From: Nitrosospira multiformis
GTDB lineage: Bacteria; Pseudomonadota; Gammaproteobacteria; Burkholderiales; Nitrosomonadaceae
Assembly: GCF_900110185.1 (NCBI RefSeq)
Contig: NZ_FOCT01000006.1
Coordinates: forward strand, 1-64,000
DNA length: 64,000 nucleotides
Direction of reading: 5' to 3'
Positions 1 through 9,554 of this stretch are shown one piece after another. A model generated the notes under the pieces. It was not told the DNA's origin, made no database searches, and worked only from the letters and a program-made list of their open reading frames with translations. How positions within the stretch are numbered: the first letter of the stretch is position 1; every line of letters starts with the position of its first letter. The translations under genes and the position numbers were made by a program.

Positions 1-180
1 CCTTCTCAAGAGCGGATAGCAAAGGCTACTCTGCTAAATTCCTACACTCTGTTCGGGACCATACATTGAGGAAATTCTAATACCTGAGCAAAAAGGAAAG
101 CCTTTTGAGTATTCCAAACATTGGTGCTACTGATATATCACCTATTCATTCTCAAAGCTCAGGGGAAGGAGGAAAGCTGA

Positions 181-381
181 ATGTGCCATGGCGAACAGAA
201 TAATGAGGACCGTGGGGTTACGTTACCACTCACAATGAGTTCAAACGCTGATTTACATGGATTCTGGTATCACATAGAAGAAGAGAGTGAAATATTCCCG
301 CAGTTGGAAAAAGCGAAGATGGACTTTGAAGAAATCGGCCCTGAAATCGCTGAACGTAAAGCAATCCTGACGCAGGAATAA
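181..381 (+). pseudogene. Hemerythrin HHE-like C-terminal remnant
   Basis: The reading frame encodes 66 residues. The last 45 resemble the end of a hemerythrin-like HHE cation-binding protein: a His followed by an acidic EEESEIFPQLEKA stretch, then an amphipathic helix ending in AERKAIL. In intact HHE proteins (about 150-190 residues, non-haem di-iron or metal binding) this follows four helices carrying several His ligands. Those helices are absent here, and the region before it has stops in all frames. The first 18 residues look unrelated. There is a purine-rich stretch (ggaaggaggaaagctg) just before the ATG, so a short protein could still be made. I read it as a decayed fragment. A small intact gene of unknown role is the alternative. 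Confidence 0.4.
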
Positions 382-433
382 CTGAAGATATCGAAGCGAT
401 GGCCCCCCAAGGAAATAAATCCAGGGAAATACT

Positions 434-1600
434 ATGGAAACAATTGTTGTACTGTCACACCTGCGTTGGGATTTTGTATACCAACGCCCCCAGCACATAT
501 TGTCCCGACTGGCTGAGCACTATCAAATCGTTTTCTTCGAAGAACCGGTATTCCACCCAAAAGAACATCTGGCGGTGATTTCCACTCCGCACCCGAATGT
601 GGTGGTGTGGAAACCTCGTACCCCCGTCAAGGCCGCAGGGTTTCATGACGATCAGTTGCCTTATCTAAAGCCTTTGTTCCACCAATTGGTGTCCGACTAT
701 GGCGACTCCATAATGTGGTTTTATACTCCAATGGCGCTCCCTTTAATAGATGGGCTGGCGCCGCGCCTCGTTGTATACGACTGCATGGATGAATTAGCCG
801 CTTTTAAGAATGCGCCCAAGCAGCTATTACAGCGGGAAAATGCCTTGCTCAAAGTCACAGATATCGTTTTTACCGGTGGACCTAGTCTTTTCCGGGCAAA
901 GCAGGGACGACATCCAAACGTTCACTGTTTCCCCAGCAGCGTAGATATTCACCACTTTTCTCAAGGCCTTGATCCTGCCAATGAACATAGCTCACATAAG
1001 GCTATGCCTCGCCCACGTTTGGGGTATTACGGCGTGATCGATGAGCGGGTCGATATCAATCTTGTTGCGGCGATCGCGGATGCACATGCCGAGTGGCAAA
1101 TAGTGATGGTTGGTCCGGTCGTGAAAATTGACCCAATTGCCCTTCCTCAGCGTCAAAATATTCATTATCTGGGGCAACGGTCCTACGAGGAACTGCCGCA
1201 ATTCCTCGCAAGTTGGAATGTAGCCCTTCTCCCGTTCGCGATAAATGAATCCACTCGCTTCATCAGCCCTACCAAAACCTTGGAATATATGGTGGCGGAA
1301 CTGCCAATAGTAAGCACGAACGTTGCGGATGTTATCGAACTTTATGGAAGAGCGGTTTCCCTCGCTTCCGATATTGAGGAATTTATTGTCGCTTGCGAAA
1401 AGGCGCTGAAGGAAACACCACAGGTACGACAGGATAAAGTTCAAGCAATGCGCGACATTGTATCGACTAGCTCTTGGGATGCTACTGTAAAACAGATGCG
1501 CCGACTGATATCTGACAGGATAGGGCACCCCAAACCAGGGGGAGATGCTCGAGCAAAGAGCCGTATCTCACGCCCTCAGGCCCCTATTCTTGATCGCTAA
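434..1600 (+). CDS. Glycosyltransferase, GT-B fold (group 1 type)
   Basis: A 388-residue protein with the two Rossmann halves of a GT-B glycosyltransferase, which moves a sugar from a nucleotide donor to a cell-surface or exopolysaccharide acceptor. The N-terminus begins with the strand-turn METIVVLSHLRWDFVYQRPQH, typical of the subgroup often found beside UDP-galactopyranose mutase. The second half contains RLGYYGVIDERVD (around residue 195) and the donor-site segment FISPTKTLEYM around residue 280, where the Lys and Glu contact the nucleotide sugar in related enzymes. No membrane segment is visible, so it should be cytoplasmic or peripheral. The start follows GGGAAATACT. It stands alone, with no other polysaccharide genes beside it, so acceptor and product are unknown. 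Family assignment is secure, specificity is not. Confidence 0.85.
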   Translation: METIVVLSHLRWDFVYQRPQHILSRLAEHYQIVFFEEPVFHPKEHLAVISTPHPNVVVWKPRTPVKAAGFHDDQLPYLKPLFHQLVSDYGDSIMWFYTPMALPLIDGLAPRLVVYDCMDELAAFKNAPKQLLQRENALLKVTDIVFTGGPSLFRAKQGRHPNVHCFPSSVDIHHFSQGLDPANEHSSHKAMPRPRLGYYGVIDERVDINLVAAIADAHAEWQIVMVGPVVKIDPIALPQRQNIHYLGQRSYEELPQFLASWNVALLPFAINESTRFISPTKTLEYMVAELPIVSTNVADVIELYGRAVSLASDIEEFIVACEKALKETPQVRQDKVQAMRDIVSTSSWDATVKQMRRLISDRIGHPKPGGDARAKSRISRPQAPILDR

Positions 1601-1720
1601 TTGTTGCTGTCTGCGATCTTTTCTATAGACCCGAGCGAAGCTTACCTCGGATTCAGGCTGTGGATCAGGATAATCCCCGCTTAAGCAGCAGCTGAGCCAG
1701 AGCTTTAGGAGATCTTAACC

Positions 1721-1890
1721 ATGAATGAACAATCGCAAGACCTAAGTATGATGAAAACTCCGAAGTACCGCAAATTGTGGAGGAGTATCCTGACGAATTT
1801 CTGCATTGGATGTCGCTTCTCGGAGCAGAACTACCTAACGAAGGTTCATTACACCTTCGCCCCGCTCCTTGCGGGCGGGGGACGGAATGA
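1721..1890 (+). pseudogene. Small gene interrupted by a frameshift
   Basis: An ATG with a good ribosome site (aggagatc) opens a frame starting MNEQSQDLSMMKTPKYR, which then becomes Arg/Ser-rich and unconvincing. The frame starting two bases later is open from 1729 to a TGA at 1888. It reads as an acidic, protein-like segment, KYDENSEVPQIVEEYPDEF followed by LHWMSLLGAELP. The simplest reading is one small protein of about 55 residues with a single frameshift near 1745-1785. I do not recognise the family. A GC hairpin (CCCGC-tccct-type loop-GCGGG, near 1861-1875) lies inside the end. An unrelated 88-residue protein in the first frame to 1987 is less likely. Confidence 0.3.
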
Positions 1891-1989
1891 AACTATACTT
1901 TCGCTTCGATCTTCCCGGCGGCATGGGCAGAATCCAATTAGCGTTGGTCGGGTTAGCGTTAGCGACTTAGCCCTTGACCCTGAGTAATT

Positions 1990-2394
1990 TTAGTACTTGT
2001 TGCCACCGCCACCCGAGTGTCCGCCAGAGCCACTCCCGTAACTACCGCCCGAACCGCCACCAGTACCCCCTGTACCGCCACCAGTACCGCCAGCAGAGCT
2101 ACCCCCCGACCGGTAATCTGTGCTACTGTCGTCTCCCCGCCGATCCATATCCGTGCCTTTTTTGGACCGCTCGCCTTTCTGGCCATACTGACCTTTATCA
2201 TATTGACCCTTTTCTCCGGAGCCGGCGTCATATTGACCCGGCGCCGACTGCATGCCTGATGCTCCCTGACTCGGTGTCCCGGTCGTCGCCCCGGCACCCG
2301 TCTGCGCGTGCACCAGTCCTCCTCCTGCTAGAGCAAATGCCGTTGTCGCTAGAGATGAGATAATCGCTTTCTTCAACGTCCAAAACTGTTTCAT
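1990..2394 (-). CDS. Secreted Gly/Ser-rich low-complexity protein
   Basis: A 134-residue protein with a clear Sec signal peptide: a basic start MKQFWTLKK, a hydrophobic core AIISSLATTAFALAGGG, and a likely cleavage site after LVHA. The mature part is disordered, with QYDxGxxxKGQYDKGQYGQKG-like repeats in the middle and an almost pure Gly/Ser/Thr tail (GGTGGGTGGTGGGSGG). No enzyme motif is present. The start follows GGGAGATTTCC. It lies next to the KGG-repeat stress gene and the dehydrogenase, all on the minus strand and separately spaced. It is probably exported to the periplasm or surface. Its function is unknown. Confidence 0.65.
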   Translation of the reverse strand: MKQFWTLKKAIISSLATTAFALAGGGLVHAQTGAGATTGTPSQGASGMQSAPGQYDAGSGEKGQYDKGQYGQKGERSKKGTDMDRRGDDSSTDYRSGGSSAGGTGGGTGGTGGGSGGSYGSGSGGHSGGGGNKY

Positions 2395-2507
2395 GGAAAT
2401 CTCCCGAGAATAAATTTCAGAACGAAAAAAAGTAAATGATTCACCTTTTCATTTAAGGAATCTCTGAGGGAATCTCTAAGCAAGTCCCCCTAATGATTTT
2501 GTTCGTT

Positions 2508-2762
2508 TCAGTTACCTGCCTTGCCATGCTGCTTGGATGAACTGCCACGGCTTGATGATGAGCTGCCTCTTCCACCACCGTGCGAGGCTTCACCGCCTTT
2601 CCGTCCGGCTTCACGAGCCTCTTCGGAAGAGAACTCATGGGCAGTACCTTTCGCATGAGCTGCTTTTCCACCTTTACTCGCAATTTCCCGTTGTTTCTCC
2701 TGATCCATGGAAGCGAAACCCCGCTTGCTGGTATTGCCGCTACCGCTTTTTGATGAAGGCAT
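2508..2762 (-). CDS. KGG-repeat stress-induced protein (GsiB/YciG type)
   Basis: An 84-residue, very hydrophilic protein. It contains the family signature: GFASMDQEKQREIASKGGKA around residues 15-34, then AREAGRKGGEASHGGG, two copies of the K-G-G motif typical of GsiB, YciG and fungal con-10 proteins. These are small disordered proteins induced by general stress, desiccation or glucose starvation. The tail is Ser/Gly-rich and ends in Lys-rich residues. I chose the internal ATG because AAGGAGATAAAC sits directly before it. The upstream in-frame start at 2798 would add 12 hydrophobic residues and has no ribosome site. It fits with the other stress genes in the window. Confidence 0.85.
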   Translation of the reverse strand: MPSSKSGSGNTSKRGFASMDQEKQREIASKGGKAAHAKGTAHEFSSEEAREAGRKGGEASHGGGRGSSSSSRGSSSKQHGKAGN

Positions 2763-2998
2763 GTTTATCTCCTTGTACAAAAATATTGAGAATCCCATTG
2801 AACATATGCTTCAACTATCCCAGGCGATCTTCTTTTATGTCCTCGGAAGCCCGATCTCTGCCATCCAACGAATTTCAGGAAAAGTTTTTGGTCAAATGCG
2901 GTTTTCATCTTAATTGGCGGACTGGTTGTTTTATGTACGGAGCCACACATACTCTAAAAAATCAAGCAAGTTATAGCCTGTCTCTACTGCCATGGAAC

Positions 2999-3889
2999 TC
3001 ATGATGATGCATGACCATGTGCCGATCCCGATTCTCCCGGTTCATATAAAGTGCCTTGTGGATGTAGCGGTGGGATTCTTTCCCGCTGCCCGCTTCCGCG
3101 CTTGGCGGACATCTTGTCTCCAAGACTCGGCGCCAGCTTGGATATCGTCGTGTTGACGACTGCCATTGCACCGACCTTTACGTCACGTCCTCCTTCAGTA
3201 GCTGCTTTTAGTATCGCTTCAGCCACCTGCTCGGGATTGATCAGAGGGGGCGGCAATTTTGGCTCCTTGTCCATATAATTCTTGGCATGCTGCGGAAAAG
3301 GTGTATTCACGGCGGACGGCTGAATCAGCGTAATCACTACCGGTGCCTTATCGAACTCCTGGACTTCCACACGTAATGCATCAGTGAAACCTTTCACCGC
3401 ATGCTTGGATGCGGAATACATTCCCAGAAGAGGCACGATAGCCTCGGAAGTTTCGCTGCCTACATTTATGAGCGCCCCGCCATACTTTTTCAGGTAAGGC
3501 AAGGCAGCAAGCGAACCATTGACGACACCCCAGAAGTTGGTATCGAAAAGACGCCGGCTGTCGGCTTCGTTGACTTCGTCGAGACGTCCATAAATTGCCA
3601 CACCTGCGTTATTGATCCAGGTATCGATGTGACCAAAACGGTCAACCGCGGCTTGTGCCGCGAGACGCATTTTTTCCCGATCGGCAACATCTGCGACAAC
3701 ATCGATAGCCGTTCCTCCCGCGCTTACTATCCTTGCAACCAGATGCTGGAGTGTTTTAGCACTACGGGCAATAAGAACGAGCTTTGCCCCCCGTTCTGCT
3801 GCAAGCATTGCTGTAGCAAGGCCTATGCCGCTTGATGCCCCGGTAATCACAACCACTTGCTGGTTGAGAGGTTTAAGAGAAGTTTGCAT
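2999..3889 (-). CDS. Short-chain dehydrogenase/reductase
   Basis: A 296-residue classical SDR oxidoreductase using NAD(P)H. The cofactor motif TGASSGIG is at residues 16-23 and NNAG at 93-96. The catalytic Ser is around 145 and YSASK gives Tyr158 and Lys162. The C-terminal extension (residues ~230-296) is longer than in minimal SDRs and ends with a GTLYEP...SGSAHGH segment seen in a subgroup of proteobacterial SDRs. The start at 3889 follows AAGGTGAG. An in-frame ATG eight codons earlier has no ribosome site. The substrate is unknown. A cluster of perfect hairpins lies 75-145 bases upstream. Confidence 0.9.
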   Translation of the reverse strand: MQTSLKPLNQQVVVITGASSGIGLATAMLAAERGAKLVLIARSAKTLQHLVARIVSAGGTAIDVVADVADREKMRLAAQAAVDRFGHIDTWINNAGVAIYGRLDEVNEADSRRLFDTNFWGVVNGSLAALPYLKKYGGALINVGSETSEAIVPLLGMYSASKHAVKGFTDALRVEVQEFDKAPVVITLIQPSAVNTPFPQHAKNYMDKEPKLPPPLINPEQVAEAILKAATEGGRDVKVGAMAVVNTTISKLAPSLGDKMSAKRGSGQRERIPPLHPQGTLYEPGESGSAHGHASS

Positions 3890-3964
3890 GATTCTCACCT
3901 TGAAAAATGACATGGGAAAAATCAGGTAACCGTATCAAGGCTAGAAGGTGGCAAGTATTTCGAC

Positions 3965-4036
3965 TGTGCAGAATCGCACATAGCGGCATTCGGCATCCAC
4001 CCGGGTAAGGGTGCTTACCACTCCTTAACGGGAGTG
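3965..4036. repeat. Three consecutive small perfect inverted repeats
   Basis: The 309-base gap between the dehydrogenase start and the kinase stop holds three back-to-back perfect hairpins: TGTGC-6-GCACA (3965-3980), GGTAAG-4-CTTACC (4004-4019) and CACTCC-6-GGAGTG (4019-4036). None carries a T-run, so they are not ordinary terminators. They lie in the likely leader or promoter region of the dehydrogenase and downstream of the kinase. I see no gene in this gap. Confidence 0.5.
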
Positions 4037-4198
4037 TGCCGAGCCATAGATGATGAAATAGCTCGAAAGGCGGGATTCACAAAGTTCAGGCCCGGTTAAA
4101 CTTTCAGGTGATCAGGCCAAGGAAGCATAGCATGACGATAAACAGTTCGGTCACCGAATTGAAGACCAGCCGGACAATCCGGAAGACAAAACACACGG

Positions 4199-6643
4199 TT
4201 AGATCGAAGCAATCAGTTCTGTCAGGACTTTGAAGTTTACCGGTTTGGTCAGATGATGGTCGAAGCCGCTCTCATGTGACAGCTGTCGGTCTTTTTCCTG
4301 ACCCCAGCCGGTCAGCGCGATGAGTTTTATATTGTTGAACTGCGGCTGCGCGCGGATACGTCGTGCCACTTCGTTACCATCCATCCCCGGCATACCGATA
4401 TCCATCAGAACCACATCAGGCAGGTAATGGGGAATCGTGGCGAGTGCGGCAGGCCCGCTATCCACTGCTTTGACATTCACTCCCATTGATTGCAATAACA
4501 TGCACAGGACCTCCGCGGCGTCTTGATTGTCGTCCACTACCAGCACGCGTAGTTCCTGCGGCGCAGAAGTCGCTTTCTCCAATGCCACAGTTTTCCCCTC
4601 CGTCGCATTCTGTGACAAAGGCAGTCGCACGGTAAATTCACTGCCTTTATCCTTCCCTTCGCTCGAGGCCTCGACACTCCCGCCGTGCATCTGGACAAGG
4701 CGGTCCACCAGATTGAGACCAATGCCTAATCCCTCCTGAGTGCCCATGCCGCTGCGCCGCTCCTGCGCAAACATATCGAATAAACGCGGCAGCATCCCCG
4801 GTAATATTCCTATACCGTTGTCCTTCACGGATACGACAGCTTTATAGTCTTCCTGGCGGGCGGTAAGCCAGATCTGCCCACCCCTCCCGGTATAACGCAC
4901 AGCATTGTTGAGCAGATTCGCGAAGATCTGTTCCAGGCGCACCGTGTCGCCATACACAATCAAAGGCGTATTGGTGATGGATACGCTCAATTCGAGCTCC
5001 TTTTCCCTTATCTGATCCATACTGGCCTCTACTGCATTGTGCAAGACAATGGCCAGATCAGTGGGTTTCTGGCGCAATTCAACCTTTCCGCTGGTGATGC
5101 GCGATATCTCCAGGAGATCATCCACCAGTCGAACCATGTAGTTGACCTGCCGGCTGATGACGGGCAACAGACGAGGTATTTCGGCTGCTCCATCGGGGCG
5201 TGCAATGAGTGTCAGCGCGCTGACAATCGGTGCGAGCGGATTACGCAACTCATGCGCCAGGGTAGCCAGAAACTCATCCTTCCGACGGTCGGCCTCCAGC
5301 AGCGCGGTTTCTGCAGCTACTGCTTCAGTAATGTCTATCGATATGCCCACATGCCCCGCGTACTCATCCCTGACGGTAAACCACGGCAAGGCATACGATT
5401 TCAGCCAGCGCCACTCTCCCCCGGCTGTCCTGGCCCGGACCCGATGTCTCAAATGCGCGCGGTCATGTAGCGCCCGCTCGAATGCGGCAATATATGCAGG
5501 TGCATCGTCAGGATGAAGAAGCCCGCGCCATCCGGTCGGCATCAGCTCTTCCAGATTCTTCCCAAACATGTACCGGTAGCGCTGGTTAAGATAAACCGCA
5601 TTTCCTTGTGGATCCACCTGCCAGATCAAGGCTGGGGAAGCCTCGGCCAGCGCACGGAATCTTGCCTCGCTCTCGCGCAAGCTATGTTCGACGCGTTTGC
5701 GTTCCGTTATGTCGACCACATATGCTACCGCCTCGTTGCCGTTGAGTTGCTTCATCGCGATTAATGCCCACCATCGGGACCCATCCTTGCGAAATAATTC
5801 CTTCTCATGAGGGGCGACACGTCCCATTGCCTTGAGTTCCTCCGCAGCCCGGGAAGTAGTCATTCGCCACTCCGGCGGGGTTAGCTCATCGCATTGCAGC
5901 GCCCCTGCTCGCTCATCTTCCCGACTGAAGCCGCTCATTTCCAGGAAGGCGTCGTTCGCTTCAGTAATCCTATTTTCGCTATTGAAGAAAATGATTCCGA
6001 CCGTTTCAATCTCGAGTGCCTGGCAGAAGCGCTGCTCGCTCTCACGAAGCGCCTGCTCAGCCAATGCCTCCTTGAACCTGACTTTCTCCACTTCATGAGC
6101 ACGTGCCCGGACAAGCTCCGTTGTCTCGGTTATCGTCACCAGTACACCCGACACTCCGGTTTGCTTCGCATCCGGGGAAGCATTCCTGGAAAAGTTGTCC
6201 TTGATATCTGGAACGGGGCTGTAGGTAAGTTTGAAAAAAGCCTCTTCGGGACTTCCGGTACGATTAATGACGAGCGGTTGATCATCAAAGCTGAAGGACT
6301 CGCGCCGCTCCATCACCCCCTCACAGATGGGCGCAAGAAAATGCCATACCTCCGGCCAACACTCCGAAACAGGTTGCCCCAATCCATCCGGATGCTTGGC
6401 AGCCATCAGATCGCGATAACTATCGTTGTAGATTTGTATTAGTTTCGGCCCCCACAGTAACAGGACGGCCGAAGGCATCAGCAATATCATGTTGACTACG
6501 AATCGAAGAGCAGGGGGCCATGCCGATATAGGTCCAAGACCCGAGTCGGTCCAATCATGGGTGAAAATCATTTCACCTACTTCACTACCCTGAAGCCATC
6601 CAGGCATTTCAGCAGTATGATTCCTATTTGCTGGCTCGTTCAT
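4199..6643 (-). CDS. Hybrid sensor histidine kinase with PAS domains and receiver
   Basis: An 814-residue cytoplasmic-looking hybrid kinase. Residues 1-175 form an N-terminal sensor-like segment (WPPALRFVVNMILLMPSAVLLLWG, as in PAS-like kinase N-termini). PAS domains follow at about 200-315 and 325-440, the second with HPDD and the C-terminal DITE/DITERKR signatures. HisKA has the phospho-acceptor His464 in LAHELRNPL. The ATPase has N-box NLLNNAVRY around 577-585, DNGIGI around 608-613 and GLGIGL around 638-643. The receiver covers about 698-814 with DD at 704-705, phospho-acceptor Asp748 in VVLMDIGMPG and the conserved Lys near the end (LTKP). No transmembrane pair is obvious apart from one hydrophobic stretch near 45-64. 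It is divergent from the tandem kinases that follow. No response-regulator gene with a DNA-binding output lies beside it, so its target is unknown. Confidence 0.92.
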   Translation of the reverse strand: MNEPANRNHTAEMPGWLQGSEVGEMIFTHDWTDSGLGPISAWPPALRFVVNMILLMPSAVLLLWGPKLIQIYNDSYRDLMAAKHPDGLGQPVSECWPEVWHFLAPICEGVMERRESFSFDDQPLVINRTGSPEEAFFKLTYSPVPDIKDNFSRNASPDAKQTGVSGVLVTITETTELVRARAHEVEKVRFKEALAEQALRESEQRFCQALEIETVGIIFFNSENRITEANDAFLEMSGFSREDERAGALQCDELTPPEWRMTTSRAAEELKAMGRVAPHEKELFRKDGSRWWALIAMKQLNGNEAVAYVVDITERKRVEHSLRESEARFRALAEASPALIWQVDPQGNAVYLNQRYRYMFGKNLEELMPTGWRGLLHPDDAPAYIAAFERALHDRAHLRHRVRARTAGGEWRWLKSYALPWFTVRDEYAGHVGISIDITEAVAAETALLEADRRKDEFLATLAHELRNPLAPIVSALTLIARPDGAAEIPRLLPVISRQVNYMVRLVDDLLEISRITSGKVELRQKPTDLAIVLHNAVEASMDQIREKELELSVSITNTPLIVYGDTVRLEQIFANLLNNAVRYTGRGGQIWLTARQEDYKAVVSVKDNGIGILPGMLPRLFDMFAQERRSGMGTQEGLGIGLNLVDRLVQMHGGSVEASSEGKDKGSEFTVRLPLSQNATEGKTVALEKATSAPQELRVLVVDDNQDAAEVLCMLLQSMGVNVKAVDSGPAALATIPHYLPDVVLMDIGMPGMDGNEVARRIRAQPQFNNIKLIALTGWGQEKDRQLSHESGFDHHLTKPVNFKVLTELIASI

Positions 6644-7090
6644 CCCTTTCTGATACCGATATTGATATTACGCATTGCAGAGAATCCTGTTCAAAGCCTA
6701 GCATAACTCACGCTCCGAAGCCTGAACGAAGCTCTCCAAATTTCCGATTCCTGACTGACTTCAATATGATCTGAAGCGCTCTAATGCGAATGTCCGTAAA
6801 ATAATCGCTCCGGTTGTCACCACACATACACAAGGAACACACTTCCCCTCCTTCTGCGCACAACCACGACATCAACAAAGCAGGCCCCCTCAAGTCCTGT
6901 TTGAATCATTCATGACGGGCAGCGTCAGGGGCAGGCTTGAGTTTGCAGAGATCCAATAAGTAAAACCTCCTCTATATATGGCTGTCAAAACTCTTGAACA
7001 GATCAGTTTACACGCGTGTCTGCTGCCGGTGGTTACCGCCTAAAGCCACCCTGGCTTGGCCAAACTTCATAAAGGGGAATAAAACAGCTA
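6644..7090. other. Divergent intergenic region between two kinase genes
   Basis: This 447-base gap separates two divergently read hybrid kinase genes and should hold promoters for both. I could not identify a convincing -35/-10 pair, an operator or a small gene. A weak purine-rich ribosome site (aaaggggaataaaa) lies 12-20 bases before the rightward gene. Confidence 0.5.
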
Positions 7091-9187
7091 ATGGATAATA
7101 ATGATGAAAGCCTGCCGCCCTCAGTTACCTTGCATACAAACGCCGTACTTCAGGCCGGTCAACGGGTCGAGCATGAGCTTCAGCAGGTCAAAAGGGCCCT
7201 TGAGGATAAAACGAAGCAGCTTGATGAGTCCCTGTCTATCCTGCGAGCGACCATAGAATCCACTGCCGACGGAATTCTGGTTACCGATGAGTATGGCCAT
7301 ATGCTTCGCTACAACGAACGGTATCTACAGATGTGGCAGATTAAGCTCCCCGATATCGTTGAATTGCATCAGCATAGGCAACTGCAGAAGCTTAGTTGCA
7401 AGTACTTGGCGGACCCGAAGCAATATCTTGAGAGAATAGAGGAAATATATGCTGCCTGGCCGCCTGAAACGTACGACTTGCTGGAACTTACCGATGGCCG
7501 GATATTTGAACGGTTTTCGAAGATTCAGTATGCAAAGGGGTTATGCGTAGGCCGTGTATGGAGCTTTAGAGATATCACGGCGCGTAAACATGCCGAAGAG
7601 GCGTTGCAGGAAAGTACCGAGCGCCTCCACTTCATGGCTGAGGCCATGCCGCAGAAAATATTCACTGCGCGCGCGGATGGGGCCGTGGATTATTTCAATC
7701 AGCAATGGAAGGATTACACCGGTCTTGCCCCTGAGAAAATGCAGGGCTGGGAATGGATCAAGCTGATCCATCCCGACGACGTCCCGGAGTGCGTGCGACA
7801 CTGGCAACACTCGCTTAATACTGGAGAGCATCTGCAGATGGAGTGCCGTTTCCGCCAAGCGAACGGGACTTACCGCTGGCACCTGCTTCAGGCACAAGCG
7901 CGGCGGGATGCGAAAGGGTATATATCCATGTGGGTCGGTTCGAACACGGATATCGATACGCTCAAACGCGCAAATGAAGAGAAAAAACAGCTCCTAGAAA
8001 ATGAACGGATTGCGCGAAGCGAAGCCGAACGTGCGAACCGCATCAAGGATGATTTCCTGGCAACCTTGTCCCACGAGCTTAGAACACCGCTTAATGCTAT
8101 CCTCGGGTGGTCGCAGCTCATCTTGCAGGGAACAATGAAAAACGAAGACATTCGGCGGGGTCTGGAAACCATCGAGCGAAATGCCCGGGCACAGAACAAG
8201 CTTATCGAAGATCTTCTTGAAATGAGCAGCATCATTTCTGGCAAAATCCGATTGGATATGCAGGAACTGGACCTTGGCGCAATAGCCGAGGCAGCAGTCG
8301 AATCTGTTGCACCTGCCGCCGAAGCTAAAGGAATATGTATCCGAAGAACGATCGATGCCACTGCAGGACGGGTTCTAGGTGACAACCATCGCCTTCAGCA
8401 GATAATCTGGAACCTTCTTTCCAATGCTGTCAAATTTACGCCTGACGGCGGCACCGTAGAGGTAATCGTGGAACGCGCCGCATCGCAGCTTAGGGTCATC
8501 GTAAAAGATTCCGGGGTGGGTATCAAACCTGAATTCCTCGGGTACGTTTTTGACCGTTTCCGCCAAGCCGACTCTTCCCTCACCCGAAATCATGGAGGGC
8601 TGGGCTTGGGACTTGCCATCGTGAAGCAGCTTGTGGGACTGCATGGCGGAACGGTTTGCGCAGAGAGCAAGGGGGAAGGTCAGGGTGCCTCATTTTTCGT
8701 CACCTTACCGCCCGCCCCGATCAAGGACAGCGTGGACAGACAACAGCTGCCTGACGCCACGCCTTCCACCAAGAAGGATGGCCATATCCTTCTCTCAGGT
8801 ATGAGAATTCTCGTCGTTGATGATGAACAGGACTCGCGCGAGCTCATCCATAAAGTGCTCGCGCAGCACCAAGCTGAGGTCATCACTGCAGCAAACGCCA
8901 TGGAAGGACTGTTGATACTGAAAAGCCAGATGCCGGATGTGATGATCAGCGATATTGGCATGCCGGGAAAAGACGGCTACCAGTTTATTCGCGAAGTGAG
9001 AAGGCTTCCTGCAATCCAGGGAGGGGAGATACCGGCAATCGCACTGAGCGCATTTGCGCATTCGGAAGATCGTACCCGTGCAATGATGGCGGGTTATCAG
9101 GTGCATCTCTCCAAACCTGTGGAATCAAAAGAACTGATCGCTTCCATCGGAAGCCTGATGGCGCGAGCAAAAACAGCGAGTAGCTAG
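7091..9187 (+). CDS. Hybrid sensor histidine kinase, PAS-PAS-HisKA-ATPase-REC
   Basis: A 698-residue soluble hybrid kinase. A coiled segment (residues 20-50) precedes a first PAS (about 52-165, ending FRDITARKHAEEAL). A second PAS/PAC follows at 175-290 with the HPDDV motif and the YRWHLLQA...MWVGSNTDID signature. HisKA has His328 in LATLSHELRTPL. The ATPase has NLLSNAVKFTPDGG, DSGVGI and GLGLGL. The C-terminal receiver covers about 570-690 with acceptor Asp621 in VMISDIGMPG and Lys in LSKP. There are no membrane spans, so it senses a cytoplasmic cue. From HisKA to the end it is closely similar to the next kinase downstream (for example NAILGWSQLILQGTM in both), so the two are paralogues from a tandem duplication. 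It ends in its own receiver, and no cognate output gene is adjacent. Confidence 0.92.
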   Translation: MDNNDESLPPSVTLHTNAVLQAGQRVEHELQQVKRALEDKTKQLDESLSILRATIESTADGILVTDEYGHMLRYNERYLQMWQIKLPDIVELHQHRQLQKLSCKYLADPKQYLERIEEIYAAWPPETYDLLELTDGRIFERFSKIQYAKGLCVGRVWSFRDITARKHAEEALQESTERLHFMAEAMPQKIFTARADGAVDYFNQQWKDYTGLAPEKMQGWEWIKLIHPDDVPECVRHWQHSLNTGEHLQMECRFRQANGTYRWHLLQAQARRDAKGYISMWVGSNTDIDTLKRANEEKKQLLENERIARSEAERANRIKDDFLATLSHELRTPLNAILGWSQLILQGTMKNEDIRRGLETIERNARAQNKLIEDLLEMSSIISGKIRLDMQELDLGAIAEAAVESVAPAAEAKGICIRRTIDATAGRVLGDNHRLQQIIWNLLSNAVKFTPDGGTVEVIVERAASQLRVIVKDSGVGIKPEFLGYVFDRFRQADSSLTRNHGGLGLGLAIVKQLVGLHGGTVCAESKGEGQGASFFVTLPPAPIKDSVDRQQLPDATPSTKKDGHILLSGMRILVVDDEQDSRELIHKVLAQHQAEVITAANAMEGLLILKSQMPDVMISDIGMPGKDGYQFIREVRRLPAIQGGEIPAIALSAFAHSEDRTRAMMAGYQVHLSKPVESKELIASIGSLMARAKTASS

Positions 9188-9554
9188 CGCGGTGTCATCG
9201 CGCAGCACAGGTAAATAAATTAAATACTTAGTCAGGCGAGTTGACGCGAGGAACGTGACACTGAGTCTAATACCTTAGCCCAACTCCGATTACATCGGGG
9301 CGCCGGTCTCTACAATATTCCCACGTTTACCCGCTTCACGTGGTACAGTATATGTTCTACTGCATCCTGGCCGTATTGCAAGAATAGTTTGCAACAAGTT
9401 CCTCTTTGCTCAGTAGCATTGCATTTCATTTCGCTTCAGCCGTTACACACCGTTCTATTCAATATCCCGAGGCCTATCCCAGAGCCTGGGCCTGTAGCTT
9501 CATTTAGCGATTCCCCGGTCGTAGTGCGATCAGTCTCTCCAGAAAGGATAGCCC
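9188..9554. other. Gap between the two tandem kinase genes
   Basis: This 367-base spacer holds no convincing gene. A small inverted repeat, CCGAT-tac-ATCGG, lies near 9286-9298. The ribosome site AAAGGATAGCCC immediately precedes the second kinase. The length suggests the second gene has its own promoter, but I could not pick one out with confidence. Confidence 0.45.

Noticed and set aside
5894..6442. 182-codon plus-strand frame
   Set aside because: Antisense to the first hybrid kinase; no domain visible.
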